From Anaerolineales bacterium UBA3940 (GTDB lineage Bacteria; Chloroflexota; Anaerolineae; Aggregatilineales; UBA3940), in assembly GCA_002385675.1 (NCBI GenBank), contig DGDY01000178.1, positions 21,395 to 39,512 of the forward strand: a stretch of 18,118 nt of DNA, read 5' to 3'. Of this stretch, positions 1 to 6,182 are shown one piece after another. Under the pieces are notes generated by a model. That model was given only the letters and a program-made list of their open reading frames with translations. It did no database searches and was not told the origin of the DNA. A program made the translations under genes and the position numbers. Positions within the stretch are counted from its first letter, which is position 1, and every line of letters begins with the position of its first letter.

Positions 1-169
1 TGCGGTGCTGCACTTCGGGCGTCGCGATCATGCCGTCACTGCGCAGGATGTCAAGGTGGTGGCGCACAGTAACAGCCGTCAGGTTGTCGAGCGCTTCACT
101 CAGCTCGTCGACAGTCGCCGTCTCATGTTCGCGAAGGTACTCAATGATCTTTTGCCGGGTCTTCTGCAT
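1..169 (-). CDS. Winged-helix transcriptional regulator, 5' part only
   Basis: This is an incomplete gene: it starts with ATG at 169 on the minus strand and runs off the left edge after 56 codons. The visible protein begins MQKTRQKIIEYLREHETATV and continues as a helix-turn-helix of the ArsR/DeoR/SufR type (ATVDELSEALD, then NLTAVTVRHHLDILRSDGMI, the recognition helix and start of the wing). It should bind DNA, but the effector or metal-binding part lies outside the window, so ligand and targets cannot be told. A GAAGGG sequence sits about 9 nt before the ATG. A near-consensus promoter (235-263) precedes it. It is divergent from the DsbA-like gene, which makes regulation of itself or that neighbour possible. 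The fold is well supported; the subfamily is a guess. Confidence 0.8.
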   Translation of the reverse strand, partial: MQKTRQKIIEYLREHETATVDELSEALDNLTAVTVRHHLDILRSDGMIATPEVQHR

Positions 170-211
170 GATCGATGCCCTTCAGCCAAAAACGGCAATC
201 TGTTTCACGCT

Positions 212-230
212 TTGCGCAAGCTGTGCGCAC
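212..230. promoter_or_regulatory. Tandem palindromes at the predicted transcription start
   Basis: Two 8-bp palindromes, TTGCGCAA (212-219) and GTGCGCAC (223-230), share the core TGCGCA. Their centres are 11 bp apart, about one helical turn. They lie at and just downstream of the predicted start of the regulator transcript, a usual place for an autoregulatory operator. Function is inference. Confidence 0.35.
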
Positions 231-234
231 GTGC

Positions 235-263
235 ATTCTAGCTGAGGGCATAATTATTGTCAA
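235..263 (-). promoter_or_regulatory. Sigma-70-type promoter of the winged-helix regulator
   Basis: On the minus strand TTGACA (263-258) and TAGAAT (240-235) are separated by exactly 17 bp. This is a perfect -35 box and a 5/6 match -10 box. Predicted transcription start is near 228, giving a leader of about 59 nt before the ATG at 169. Confidence 0.7.
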
Positions 264-303
264 ATTGACCTTGTTTAATATCCTGTGTGCCCGGCAGTAC
301 AGG

Positions 304-332
304 TTGCCGGGGGCCGGAATCACGGTTACTAT
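304..332 (+). promoter_or_regulatory. Candidate promoter of the DsbA-like gene
   Basis: TTGCCG (304-309) and TACTAT (327-332) are spaced by 17 bp, 4/6 matches each. The predicted start is near 339, about 30 nt upstream of the ATG at 369. The divergent regulator promoter lies about 40 bp to the left. Confidence 0.45.
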
Positions 333-368
333 CTGTGACGTAAATGTATCCTGCCATTGAGGAGGCTC

Positions 369-1145
369 ATGTCAATCGAACACCCGCTTGAGCTTGACGA
401 GCGTCCGCAGCCTGCCGGTAGCGAGGCGTCCGCACCACGAACCTGGCTGATCGCTGGTATCGTCGGCGTGGTGGCGCTGCTCGCGGGCGTGGCCATCGGG
501 TACTTCGCCGCTCTGTTCGCCTTCAATCGCGGCGTCGAGGCGGCGGTTGCCGAGGTTGGTGCAATGATCCAGCAGATGCCCGCCGTCGCACAGGTGCCGC
601 CGACCCCCACCCCGCCGCCAGCCGTCCTCGACAACGTGAGCGTGGACGACGACCCGGCGCTTGGGCCGGAGGACGCCCCGGTCGTTATTGTGGAGTTCAG
701 CGACTTTCGCTGCCCGTACTGCAAACGTTTCCGTGATGAAACGCTGCCGAGCCTTTTAGAGGAATACGGTGATCAGATCCGCGTCGTCTACCGGGACTTC
801 CCTGTGGTTGGCGGTGAGGTGGCGGCGATTGCCGCCGAGTGCGCCAACAAGCAGGGCGAGTTCTGGGCCTATCACGACGCGCTCTTCGAGAACTTCCGGG
901 AGCACAATTCGCCGGAGGACTACACAGCACTTGCCGGTGAGCTGGGGCTTGACGAAGAAGCCTTCGCAACCTGCATGGAGTCCGAAGAAGTGCGCGATGA
1001 GATCATCGGCGATTACAACGACGCACGCAGCTACGGCGTCACCGGCACACCGACGTTCTTCATCAACGGCGTCCGCGTGGTTGGCGCACAGCCTATCGAC
1101 ATGTTCCGGGCCATCATCGAGGCCCAGCTTGCCGAGGCACAGTAA
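369..1145 (+). CDS. Membrane-anchored DsbA-like thiol-disulfide oxidoreductase
   Basis: A 258-residue protein of the DsbA/thioredoxin_4 family, expected to form, reduce or isomerise disulfides on the outer face of the membrane. A cytoplasmic N-terminus (1-25) is followed by one transmembrane helix (about 26-50). A linker ends in a Pro/Thr stretch (77-84), then comes the thioredoxin-like domain (about 90-258). The active site is CPYC (115-118) within FSDFRCPYCKRF, and the cis-proline loop is TGTPTF with Pro228. ATG at 369 is chosen because AGGAGG lies 3 nt upstream; the TTG at 357 would put the Shine-Dalgarno inside the gene. No partner quinone oxidoreductase (DsbB or VKOR) is visible, so the direction of electron flow is unknown. 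Family assignment is firm. Confidence 0.93.
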   Translation: MSIEHPLELDERPQPAGSEASAPRTWLIAGIVGVVALLAGVAIGYFAALFAFNRGVEAAVAEVGAMIQQMPAVAQVPPTPTPPPAVLDNVSVDDDPALGPEDAPVVIVEFSDFRCPYCKRFRDETLPSLLEEYGDQIRVVYRDFPVVGGEVAAIAAECANKQGEFWAYHDALFENFREHNSPEDYTALAGELGLDEEAFATCMESEEVRDEIIGDYNDARSYGVTGTPTFFINGVRVVGAQPIDMFRAIIEAQLAEAQ

Positions 1146-1165
1146 CCAGCCCGCTGCTCAAAACA

Positions 1166-1193
1166 GGGGGCGGCTGCACGCCATGCCGCCCCC
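1166..1193 (+). terminator. GC-rich hairpin after the DsbA-like gene, no T-tract
   Basis: GGGGGCGGC (1166-1174) pairs perfectly with GCCGCCCCC (1185-1193) across a 10-nt loop. It begins 20 nt after the stop codon. The downstream sequence CATTAGAC has no T-run, so it may only stabilise or attenuate the transcript rather than end it. Confidence 0.35.
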
Positions 1194-1232
1194 ATTAGAC
1201 TCAACTGAACCAACCTACCCCAAAGAAGTGCG

Positions 1233-3539
1233 ATGAAGCCGCCACAGCGTATCTCTCCGGCGACCGGCGACCGTCCGGAACACCCGCCTGTTCCAACCCG
1301 CGTCTCGGCCCGGGCGCGGTCGCGCGCCTCCACGCGCCGGGCCGGAGAAGCAGGCGTGCTCGGCGTGGCGGGCCTGCTCGTGCTGACGCTGGCGCTGGCA
1401 TTCCTCTTCCGCAACTGGCACCTTGACCGCAGCTTCATCACCTACCGGGTTGCGCAGAACCTCGCCACCGGGGAGGGCTTCGCTTACAACCCCGGCGAGC
1501 GGGTGCTACTCGATGATGCCGCGCCGCTCTACACCGCGCTCCTCGCGCTAGGCAGCCAGGTCACACCTGACCTGCCGCGTCTCGGCAACCTGATAGGGAG
1601 TGCGGCGGTCGCGCTGGGGATGGTCGGGCTGTTCCTGCTGGCGCGGTCTGCGGGCAACCTCTCCGCGTTGCTGGCAGCGGGCGTGTATGCCGCCTCGCCG
1701 CTGCTGTGGCTGTCGCTCGGCTCCGAAGCGCCGCTATGGATGGCCCTTGCGCTGCTGGCTGTCTGGCTGTACCTGCGGAACGCGTCCCCCGGCGCGGCGG
1801 TGCTGCTGGCGCTTGCCACGCTGACGCGCCCGGAGGCCGCCGTGCTGGTCGTCGTCATTGCCGCCGACGCGGTGCTGACCGGGCGGCGGTTCCGCATACT
1901 GCCCCCGGTAGCGTACGTTGTGCTGCTCGGCGCGGGCCTGATGGCGATCCGCACGCAGGTGGACGGCGGCGGCTTGCTGCCGGGCTTCCCCGGCGGCGAC
2001 GCCTTCGCGCCGACCGCCATCGCCGGGCTGGGCGAACTGGCGTCGGGGCTAATGGCGCTCTCGCCGCTGTGGGCCGCGCTGCCCGTTCTGGCGCTCGCCG
2101 GGGTGGTGCAGGCGATCCGCGCTCCGCGCCCGGCGCACGGGCCGCTGCTGCTCGCTGTGTGGGCCGCCCTGCACGTGCTCACCCTGATCATCCTCGGCGT
2201 CCCTGTGATGGCCTGGCACTACCTGCCGCTCTACGCGGCGCTCGTGGCGCTCGCCGGGCTGGGGGTGAAGGGACTGGCCGGGCAAGTCAGGCAGCCCGCG
2301 CCCTCCCGGGCGATGGCAAGCGCAGGCGTGCTGCTACTCGCGGGGGCGGCGGGCCACACCGCGCTGGCGCTCACGCTCGGCGGAAGCCCGGAACGCTGGG
2401 CGGCGCTCGCGCCCGACCCCGCCAGCCCGGCCTACGGCGAGGCGGGGCAGTGGCTCCGCGAAAACACGCCGCCCGGCGCGTCAGTCGGCACGGCAGAGAT
2501 CGGCGTGCTGGGCTACACCTCGGAGCGGCCCATCGTGGACGCAGGCGGGCGGCTCCAGCCGGGCATCGCGGCGGCGAACGCGCGCGGCGACGCGGCGTGG
2601 TGGCTGAACGCCTACGCGCCGGAGTACCTCGCGCTCGACGCGGGCGAGGTGGAGGCGCTCGCAGGCGACGGCTGGTTCCGCGAGGCGTACGCCGAAATCG
2701 CCCGCACCGGCCCGGCAGGCGAGGTGACGATCCTGACGCGCACCACTCCCCCCGCCCCGATGACCCGGCATGCCGCCGGGCTGATCGCCTTCCCCGGCGG
2801 GCTGCGGCTGAACGCCCTCGCCGCCGACTTCGCGCTCGACCCGCTGGAGGAGGGGCGGCTGGCCCGCGTCGAGTTGGAGTGGCTGCTTGACGAACCAGCA
2901 GCGGGCACGTACCACGTCGGCATCCGCGTCGAGAACCGCGAGGGTACGCTGGCCGCATTGCAGAGCGCCCCACTCGACCTGAGCGGCGCGCCGGTCGGCG
3001 AGCTGTTCACGACGTGGCACAGCATCACGCTTGCGCCCTCGCTCCCGCCGGGCGTGTATGATGTGTCGGTCGGCGTCGGGCCGGATCCGGCGGAGTTGAC
3101 GTGGCAGGCTGTGGCGCAGGGCAAGATCCCCTTCCCCGAGTCGGCGTTCATCGGCGCGGTATCGGGCAGCCAGGTCGATTTCGGCGACCTCGCGCTGGTC
3201 GGCTACCGGCTGGCGCGCATGGATCAGAACGTCGAGATTATCCTGCTGTGGCAGGCGATGCGCGCTCCGCAGACCGACTACATCGTGTTCGTGCAGGTGC
3301 GGAACGCGCAGGGCGCGGTGCTGGCCCACGAGCAGCGCGAGCCGCAGGAGGGCGCCTACCCCACGTCGGTGTGGTCGCCGCAGGAGCGCGTGCCGGACAC
3401 CTACCTGATGGAAGGGCTGAACCTGCCGCCGGGGGACTACGAGGTCTATACCGGGCTGCTGGATGCGGAAGGCAACCGCGTGCTGACGCGCGACGGGCGG
3501 GATGCGGTGCTCGTCGGGCGGTTGAGCGTCACACCGTGA
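1233..3539 (+). CDS. GT-C type membrane glycosyltransferase with C-terminal beta-domains
   Basis: A 768-residue polytopic protein resembling the GT39/RgtA-like GT-C glycosyltransferases, which use polyprenyl-phosphate sugar donors on the outer membrane face. An Arg/Pro-rich cytoplasmic N-terminus (1-40) precedes TM1 (about 41-60). The first external loop has the family signature (D65, FITYR 68-72, NPGERV 86-91, PLYTALL). About eight more hydrophobic helices follow to residue 380, with a TRPE motif at 198-201. After the last helix lies a soluble segment starting near W407 (WLRENTPPGASVGTAEIG). Two beta-rich segments follow, about 515-640 and 645-768; the second has VGYRL near 657. Relatives I recall usually have two acidic residues where this protein has D65-R66. 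Start is ATG 1233; only a weak AAAGAAG precedes it. The sugar and acceptor are unknown. Confidence 0.75.
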   Translation: MKPPQRISPATGDRPEHPPVPTRVSARARSRASTRRAGEAGVLGVAGLLVLTLALAFLFRNWHLDRSFITYRVAQNLATGEGFAYNPGERVLLDDAAPLYTALLALGSQVTPDLPRLGNLIGSAAVALGMVGLFLLARSAGNLSALLAAGVYAASPLLWLSLGSEAPLWMALALLAVWLYLRNASPGAAVLLALATLTRPEAAVLVVVIAADAVLTGRRFRILPPVAYVVLLGAGLMAIRTQVDGGGLLPGFPGGDAFAPTAIAGLGELASGLMALSPLWAALPVLALAGVVQAIRAPRPAHGPLLLAVWAALHVLTLIILGVPVMAWHYLPLYAALVALAGLGVKGLAGQVRQPAPSRAMASAGVLLLAGAAGHTALALTLGGSPERWAALAPDPASPAYGEAGQWLRENTPPGASVGTAEIGVLGYTSERPIVDAGGRLQPGIAAANARGDAAWWLNAYAPEYLALDAGEVEALAGDGWFREAYAEIARTGPAGEVTILTRTTPPAPMTRHAAGLIAFPGGLRLNALAADFALDPLEEGRLARVELEWLLDEPAAGTYHVGIRVENREGTLAALQSAPLDLSGAPVGELFTTWHSITLAPSLPPGVYDVSVGVGPDPAELTWQAVAQGKIPFPESAFIGAVSGSQVDFGDLALVGYRLARMDQNVEIILLWQAMRAPQTDYIVFVQVRNAQGAVLAHEQREPQEGAYPTSVWSPQERVPDTYLMEGLNLPPGDYEVYTGLLDAEGNRVLTRDGRDAVLVGRLSVTP

Positions 3540-3552
3540 GTGAGCTTATAAT
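3522..3552 (+). promoter_or_regulatory. Promoter for the yajC operon
   Basis: A perfect TATAAT (3547-3552) lies just after the stop codon of the glycosyltransferase. TTGAGC (3522-3527), inside the end of that gene, is the best -35, with a 19-bp spacer. Predicted start is near 3559, about 30 nt before the yajC ATG. The -10 is convincing; the -35 is less so. Confidence 0.55.
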
Positions 3553-3590
3553 CTTAGTCGAGATACGTACCCGGAGAAACGAGGCAACGA

Positions 3591-3914
3591 ATGAACTGGC
3601 AAACCCTGATCATCGACCTGGTGATCCTCGCTATTTTTGGCGCGGCGGTTTACTCCTTCCTCATCCTGCCCCGGCAGCGCGAGTTCAAGAAGCGGCAGGA
3701 GTTCGTGCGGGACCTAAAAATCGGCACGCGCGTCACAACTTATGGCGGCATGATGGGCACGGTCACAGCCATCGACCGTGAGACGAACATCGTCACGCTG
3801 GAGATCGCGCCGGGTGTCGAGGTGAAGTTCATGGGCCCGGCCATCATGGGCGAGTTCGACCCGGACCAGGTGGCCGCGAGCGTGCGCAAGGCGCTGGGTG
3901 AGCGCGAGGGCTAG
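3591..3914 (+). CDS. yajC: Preprotein translocase subunit YajC
   Basis: A 107-residue protein with the YajC layout: one N-terminal transmembrane helix (about 6-26, IIDLVILAIFGAAVYSFLIL), the basic stretch RQREFKKRQEFVRDL, then a small cytoplasmic domain with IGTRVTTYGGMMGTVTAID. The helix-PxxRxxKxxQ-GxxVxTxGG pattern is the family hallmark. YajC associates with SecDF in the Sec holotranslocon; its absence is usually tolerated. ATG 3591 is preceded by GAGG at 3581-3584. The next gene starts 6 nt after the stop, so the two are likely co-transcribed. secD, the usual direct neighbour, is here more than 2 kb downstream beyond three unrelated-looking genes. Confidence 0.93.
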   Translation: MNWQTLIIDLVILAIFGAAVYSFLILPRQREFKKRQEFVRDLKIGTRVTTYGGMMGTVTAIDRETNIVTLEIAPGVEVKFMGPAIMGEFDPDQVAASVRKALGEREG

Positions 3915-3920
3915 GCTGAC

Positions 3921-4652
3921 GTGCAGATCCAGGTTGCAGTTGCGAAGGTGCCGCAGTACGCGGTCAGCGAGAGCGGCGACACACTGGAGATGATCGAGCG
4001 CCCGCAGGGCGGGCTGTCGCTCGTGCTGGCGGACGGGCAGCGCTCCGGCCACGCGGCCAAGTCGATCAGCACGCTCGTTACCAGCAAGGCGATCTCCCTG
4101 CTTGCGGAGGGCGTGCGCGATGGCGCTGCCGCACGTGCCACGCATGATTACCTCTACACGGCGCGGCGGGGCAAGGTCTCCGCGACGCTCAACATCATCT
4201 CGGTCGACATGGTAACCAAGACGCTCGTGCTCTCGCGCAACAGCCACTGCCCGATCATCGTGCAGCTTGGCCCCGACGAGCAGCACCTGCTTGACGACCC
4301 CGCGCCGCCTATCGGTGTGCAGCGCGCCGTCAAGCCGCAGATCGAGGAACTGCCCCTGCGCACGGGGATGATGGCCGTCGTCTATACGGACGGCATCCTC
4401 GGCGCGGGCGAGCGCAGCGGCAATCCCATCGACGTGCCCGCCTCTGTCGGCGAGCTGTACAGGCGCTACGCAGGTGAGCCGCAGATCGCCACGCCCGTGG
4501 CGGACACCCTGCTGGCGGAGGCCATCGAGCGCGACCAGGGACGCCCGCACGACGACATGTCGATCGTCGTCGTGGCTGTCGCACCGGAGGCCCCGGACGA
4601 CGTGCGCCGTCTTCAACTGACATTCCCCATCCCGCCTGTCATGAGGCCATGA
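3921..4652 (+). CDS. SpoIIE/PP2C-family serine/threonine phosphatase
   Basis: A 243-residue stand-alone phosphatase domain of the SpoIIE/RsbU branch of PP2C enzymes, which use two metal ions to dephosphorylate Ser/Thr, often on anti-sigma antagonists. Visible motifs are SGD (18-20), LADGQRSGHAA (36-46, metal-binding Asp38 and the DGxxxGH pattern), RNSHCP (106-111), YTDGI (155-159) and HDDMS (210-214). No sensory domain or transmembrane helix is present. The start is GTG 3921, 6 nt after yajC, with GAGGG at 3906-3910; translational coupling is plausible. No anti-sigma kinase or STAS antagonist is encoded nearby, so the substrate is unknown. It shares a probable operon with yajC, the P-loop protein and a hydrolase. 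Confidence 0.85.
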   Translation: MQIQVAVAKVPQYAVSESGDTLEMIERPQGGLSLVLADGQRSGHAAKSISTLVTSKAISLLAEGVRDGAAARATHDYLYTARRGKVSATLNIISVDMVTKTLVLSRNSHCPIIVQLGPDEQHLLDDPAPPIGVQRAVKPQIEELPLRTGMMAVVYTDGILGAGERSGNPIDVPASVGELYRRYAGEPQIATPVADTLLAEAIERDQGRPHDDMSIVVVAVAPEAPDDVRRLQLTFPIPPVMRP

Positions 4653-4676
4653 TGAGCAGTCAGGGGGGAGCGCCCC

Positions 4677-5096
4677 ATGGAGTCAAGCGGCAGTCGAGCT
4701 TCCGCAGATGAATCCGGCAGTCCCCGGCTCAGGGTGGGCGTCGTCGGGCCGTCCGCTGCAGGCAAATCGCTGCTTGTTGCCGCACTGCGGGAGGCGGGCT
4801 ACGACGCCCGGCACATCGCGCAGGAGCATTCCTATGTGCCGGATATGTGGCAGCGCATCTCGAAGCCGGACGTGCTGATCTACCTCGATGTGAGCTATGA
4901 GGTCAGCCGCCAGCGCCGACCACAGGTCACGTGGGGGCCGGAGCGCCGCGTCGAGGAGGTCGAGCGGCTGCGCCACGCTCGCCAGCACGCCGACCTGATT
5001 ATCCACACAGATGATTTGTCGCCCGCCGAGATACAGCGGTGGGTATTTGCATTTCTGCAGGAGTGGAGAGGCAACCATGAACGGCAAAGCCGCTGA
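4677..5096 (+). CDS. Small P-loop NTPase, nucleotide kinase-like
   Basis: A 139-residue protein with a Walker A motif GPSAAGKS (24-31) directly after the first beta strand (LRVGVVG). A later hydrophobic strand VLIYLDVS (about 66-73) could serve as Walker B. An Arg-rich segment (about RQRRPQVTWGPERR) resembles the lid region of NMP, shikimate or dephospho-CoA kinases, and DLIIHTDDLSPAEI is typical of the C-terminal part of such folds. It probably binds ATP and phosphorylates a small molecule, but no substrate can be named. The start ATG 4677 has GGGGGAG at 4664-4670. Its last 20 nt overlap the next gene. At 139 residues it is shorter than most kinases of this fold. Confidence 0.7.
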   Translation: MESSGSRASADESGSPRLRVGVVGPSAAGKSLLVAALREAGYDARHIAQEHSYVPDMWQRISKPDVLIYLDVSYEVSRQRRPQVTWGPERRVEEVERLRHARQHADLIIHTDDLSPAEIQRWVFAFLQEWRGNHERQSR

Positions 5097-6024
5097 GGAG
5101 CTGTTTGACCGGGCATTTGCTCTCTACGAGCGCGGGGCATACGCAGAAGCCGACGCGCTTCTGAGGCAGGAGGGCGGCGCTTACCCGGATCACGAGGCGC
5201 GCATCCTGTTCTGGCGCATGTGCCTGACAACGCTGGCAGGCCAGCCGGAGGAGGCGATCCGCGTCTTCGAGCAGGCGCTGGCGTCCGGGCACTGGTACGG
5301 CGAACGGATGCTCCGGGCTGACCCCGACCTGGCGGCGCTGCAGGGCCGTGACGACTTCGAGCGGTTAGTTGAGGAGTGTATCGCACGGCAGGCAGCGGCA
5401 CAGGCCGCGACGCAGCCCTACATGCCCGTACTCAGGCCAGCCGCGCAATTCGACGCGCCTTACCCGGCACTGCTGGCGTTGCACGCGAACGCCTCAAGCG
5501 CCGGCGAGTCCGCGCGATACTGGCAGCCCGCGACCGGCTGGGGCTGGCTCGTCGCGCTGCCGCAGTCCACACAGGTCGCCGCAAGCGGCATGTTCAACTG
5601 GAGCGACCGCGAGCAGGCCCTTGCCGACCTCACCGGCTACTATCACTCCCTGCTTGAAAGCCACCCCGTCGATCAGGGGTGTATTGTGCTGGGCGGCATG
5701 TCGCTGGGCGCGGCCACGGCGATCCGGGCGCTGCTTACCGGCAGGGTCCGTGCACGGGGGTTCATCGCCGTAGTTCCGGCCTTCGGCAGCGCAGATAGCT
5801 GGGAACCGCTCATCGCGGAGGCTGCGGATTCCGGCCTGTGCGGCGTGATGCTGCTCGGCGAGCAGGACCGCTACCACTACGACAGCGCCGTGAGGGTCCA
5901 CGAGATGATGCGGGCGCACGGGCTTGATGTCCGCGTCACCACCTACCCCGACCTCTCGCACCGCTTCCCTCCGGGCTTCGAGCCGGTGTTGCAGAGCGCG
6001 CTGGCGTTTGTGACGGGCGGCTGA
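5077..6024 (+). CDS. Helical-repeat (TPR-like) alpha/beta hydrolase
   Basis: A 315-residue protein with two parts. Residues 1-105 are helical and TPR-like (AFALYERGAYAEADALLRQ, then LAGQPEEAIRVFEQAL and a helix around LVEECIARQ). Residues 115-315 look like an alpha/beta hydrolase of the esterase/dienelactone-hydrolase kind: nucleophile elbow GMSLG with Ser209, candidate acid Asp264 (GEQDRYHY) and His295 (DLSHRFPPG). LALHANASS may be the oxyanion-hole strand. ATG 5077 is chosen for its GGAGAGG Shine-Dalgarno 5 nt upstream and the short 20-nt overlap with the P-loop gene; an earlier in-frame start at 5011 would overlap far more. No signal peptide is seen, so it is probably cytoplasmic. Substrate unknown. 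Confidence 0.8.
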   Translation: MNGKAAEELFDRAFALYERGAYAEADALLRQEGGAYPDHEARILFWRMCLTTLAGQPEEAIRVFEQALASGHWYGERMLRADPDLAALQGRDDFERLVEECIARQAAAQAATQPYMPVLRPAAQFDAPYPALLALHANASSAGESARYWQPATGWGWLVALPQSTQVAASGMFNWSDREQALADLTGYYHSLLESHPVDQGCIVLGGMSLGAATAIRALLTGRVRARGFIAVVPAFGSADSWEPLIAEAADSGLCGVMLLGEQDRYHYDSAVRVHEMMRAHGLDVRVTTYPDLSHRFPPGFEPVLQSALAFVTGG

Positions 6025-6063
6025 TGGCCGCTAAGTAAGCGATCACGGGCTGCCCGCCCCATA

Positions 6064-6092
6064 TTGACACTCCCTACAGCGGGAGTTAAGAT
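6064..6092 (+). promoter_or_regulatory. secDF promoter with an inverted repeat in its spacer
   Basis: TTGACA (6064-6069) is a perfect -35 and TAAGAT (6087-6092) a 4/6 -10, 17 bp apart. Predicted start is near 6099. The inverted repeat ACTCCC-N6-GGGAGT (6069-6086) fills the spacer almost exactly, which would suit an operator or a spacer-binding activator. Confidence 0.55.
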
Positions 6093-6102
6093 TACGCCAT
6101 CG

Positions 6103-6127
6103 CCGAGCCCGAGTCTCGGTTTTATTT
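6103..6127 (+). terminator. Intrinsic terminator-like hairpin in the secD leader
   Basis: CCGAG (6103-6107) pairs with CTCGG (6115-6119) across a 7-nt loop and is followed by TTTTATTT (6120-6127). It would end transcripts coming from the yajC operon. It also lies just past the predicted secD start site, so it could act as an attenuator, or the real secD start is further downstream. The 5-bp stem is short. Confidence 0.45.
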
Positions 6128-6154
6128 ACGTCTGCTCTGTTAAACCCAGTTTGG

Positions 6155-6176
6155 AACGGGCTCACCCGTTGAGGAG
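6155..6176 (+). promoter_or_regulatory. Hairpin abutting the secD ribosome-binding site
   Basis: AACGGG (6155-6160), loop CTCA, and CCCGTT (6165-6170) form a perfect 6-bp stem with a tetraloop. The Shine-Dalgarno GAGGAG (6171-6176) begins at the next base, with GTG 6 nt further on. The SD is also part of the 10-bp palindrome GGAGCGCTCC (6173-6182). This could tune translation; it is not a known motif to me. Confidence 0.4.
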
Positions 6177-6182
6177 CGCTCC

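Noticed and set aside
1706..3781. Long open frames inside and opposite the glycosyltransferase gene (e.g. 1706-2890 +, 2481-3329 -, 3101-3781 +)
   Set aside because: They arise from very high GC with few stop codons; their translations are Arg/Ala/Gly-rich with no recognisable motif, while the 1233-3539 frame has clear membrane helices and family motifs.
5011..5076. Earlier start for the helical-repeat hydrolase at 5011
   Set aside because: It lies well inside the P-loop gene without a good SD; ATG 5077 has GGAGAGG at proper spacing.
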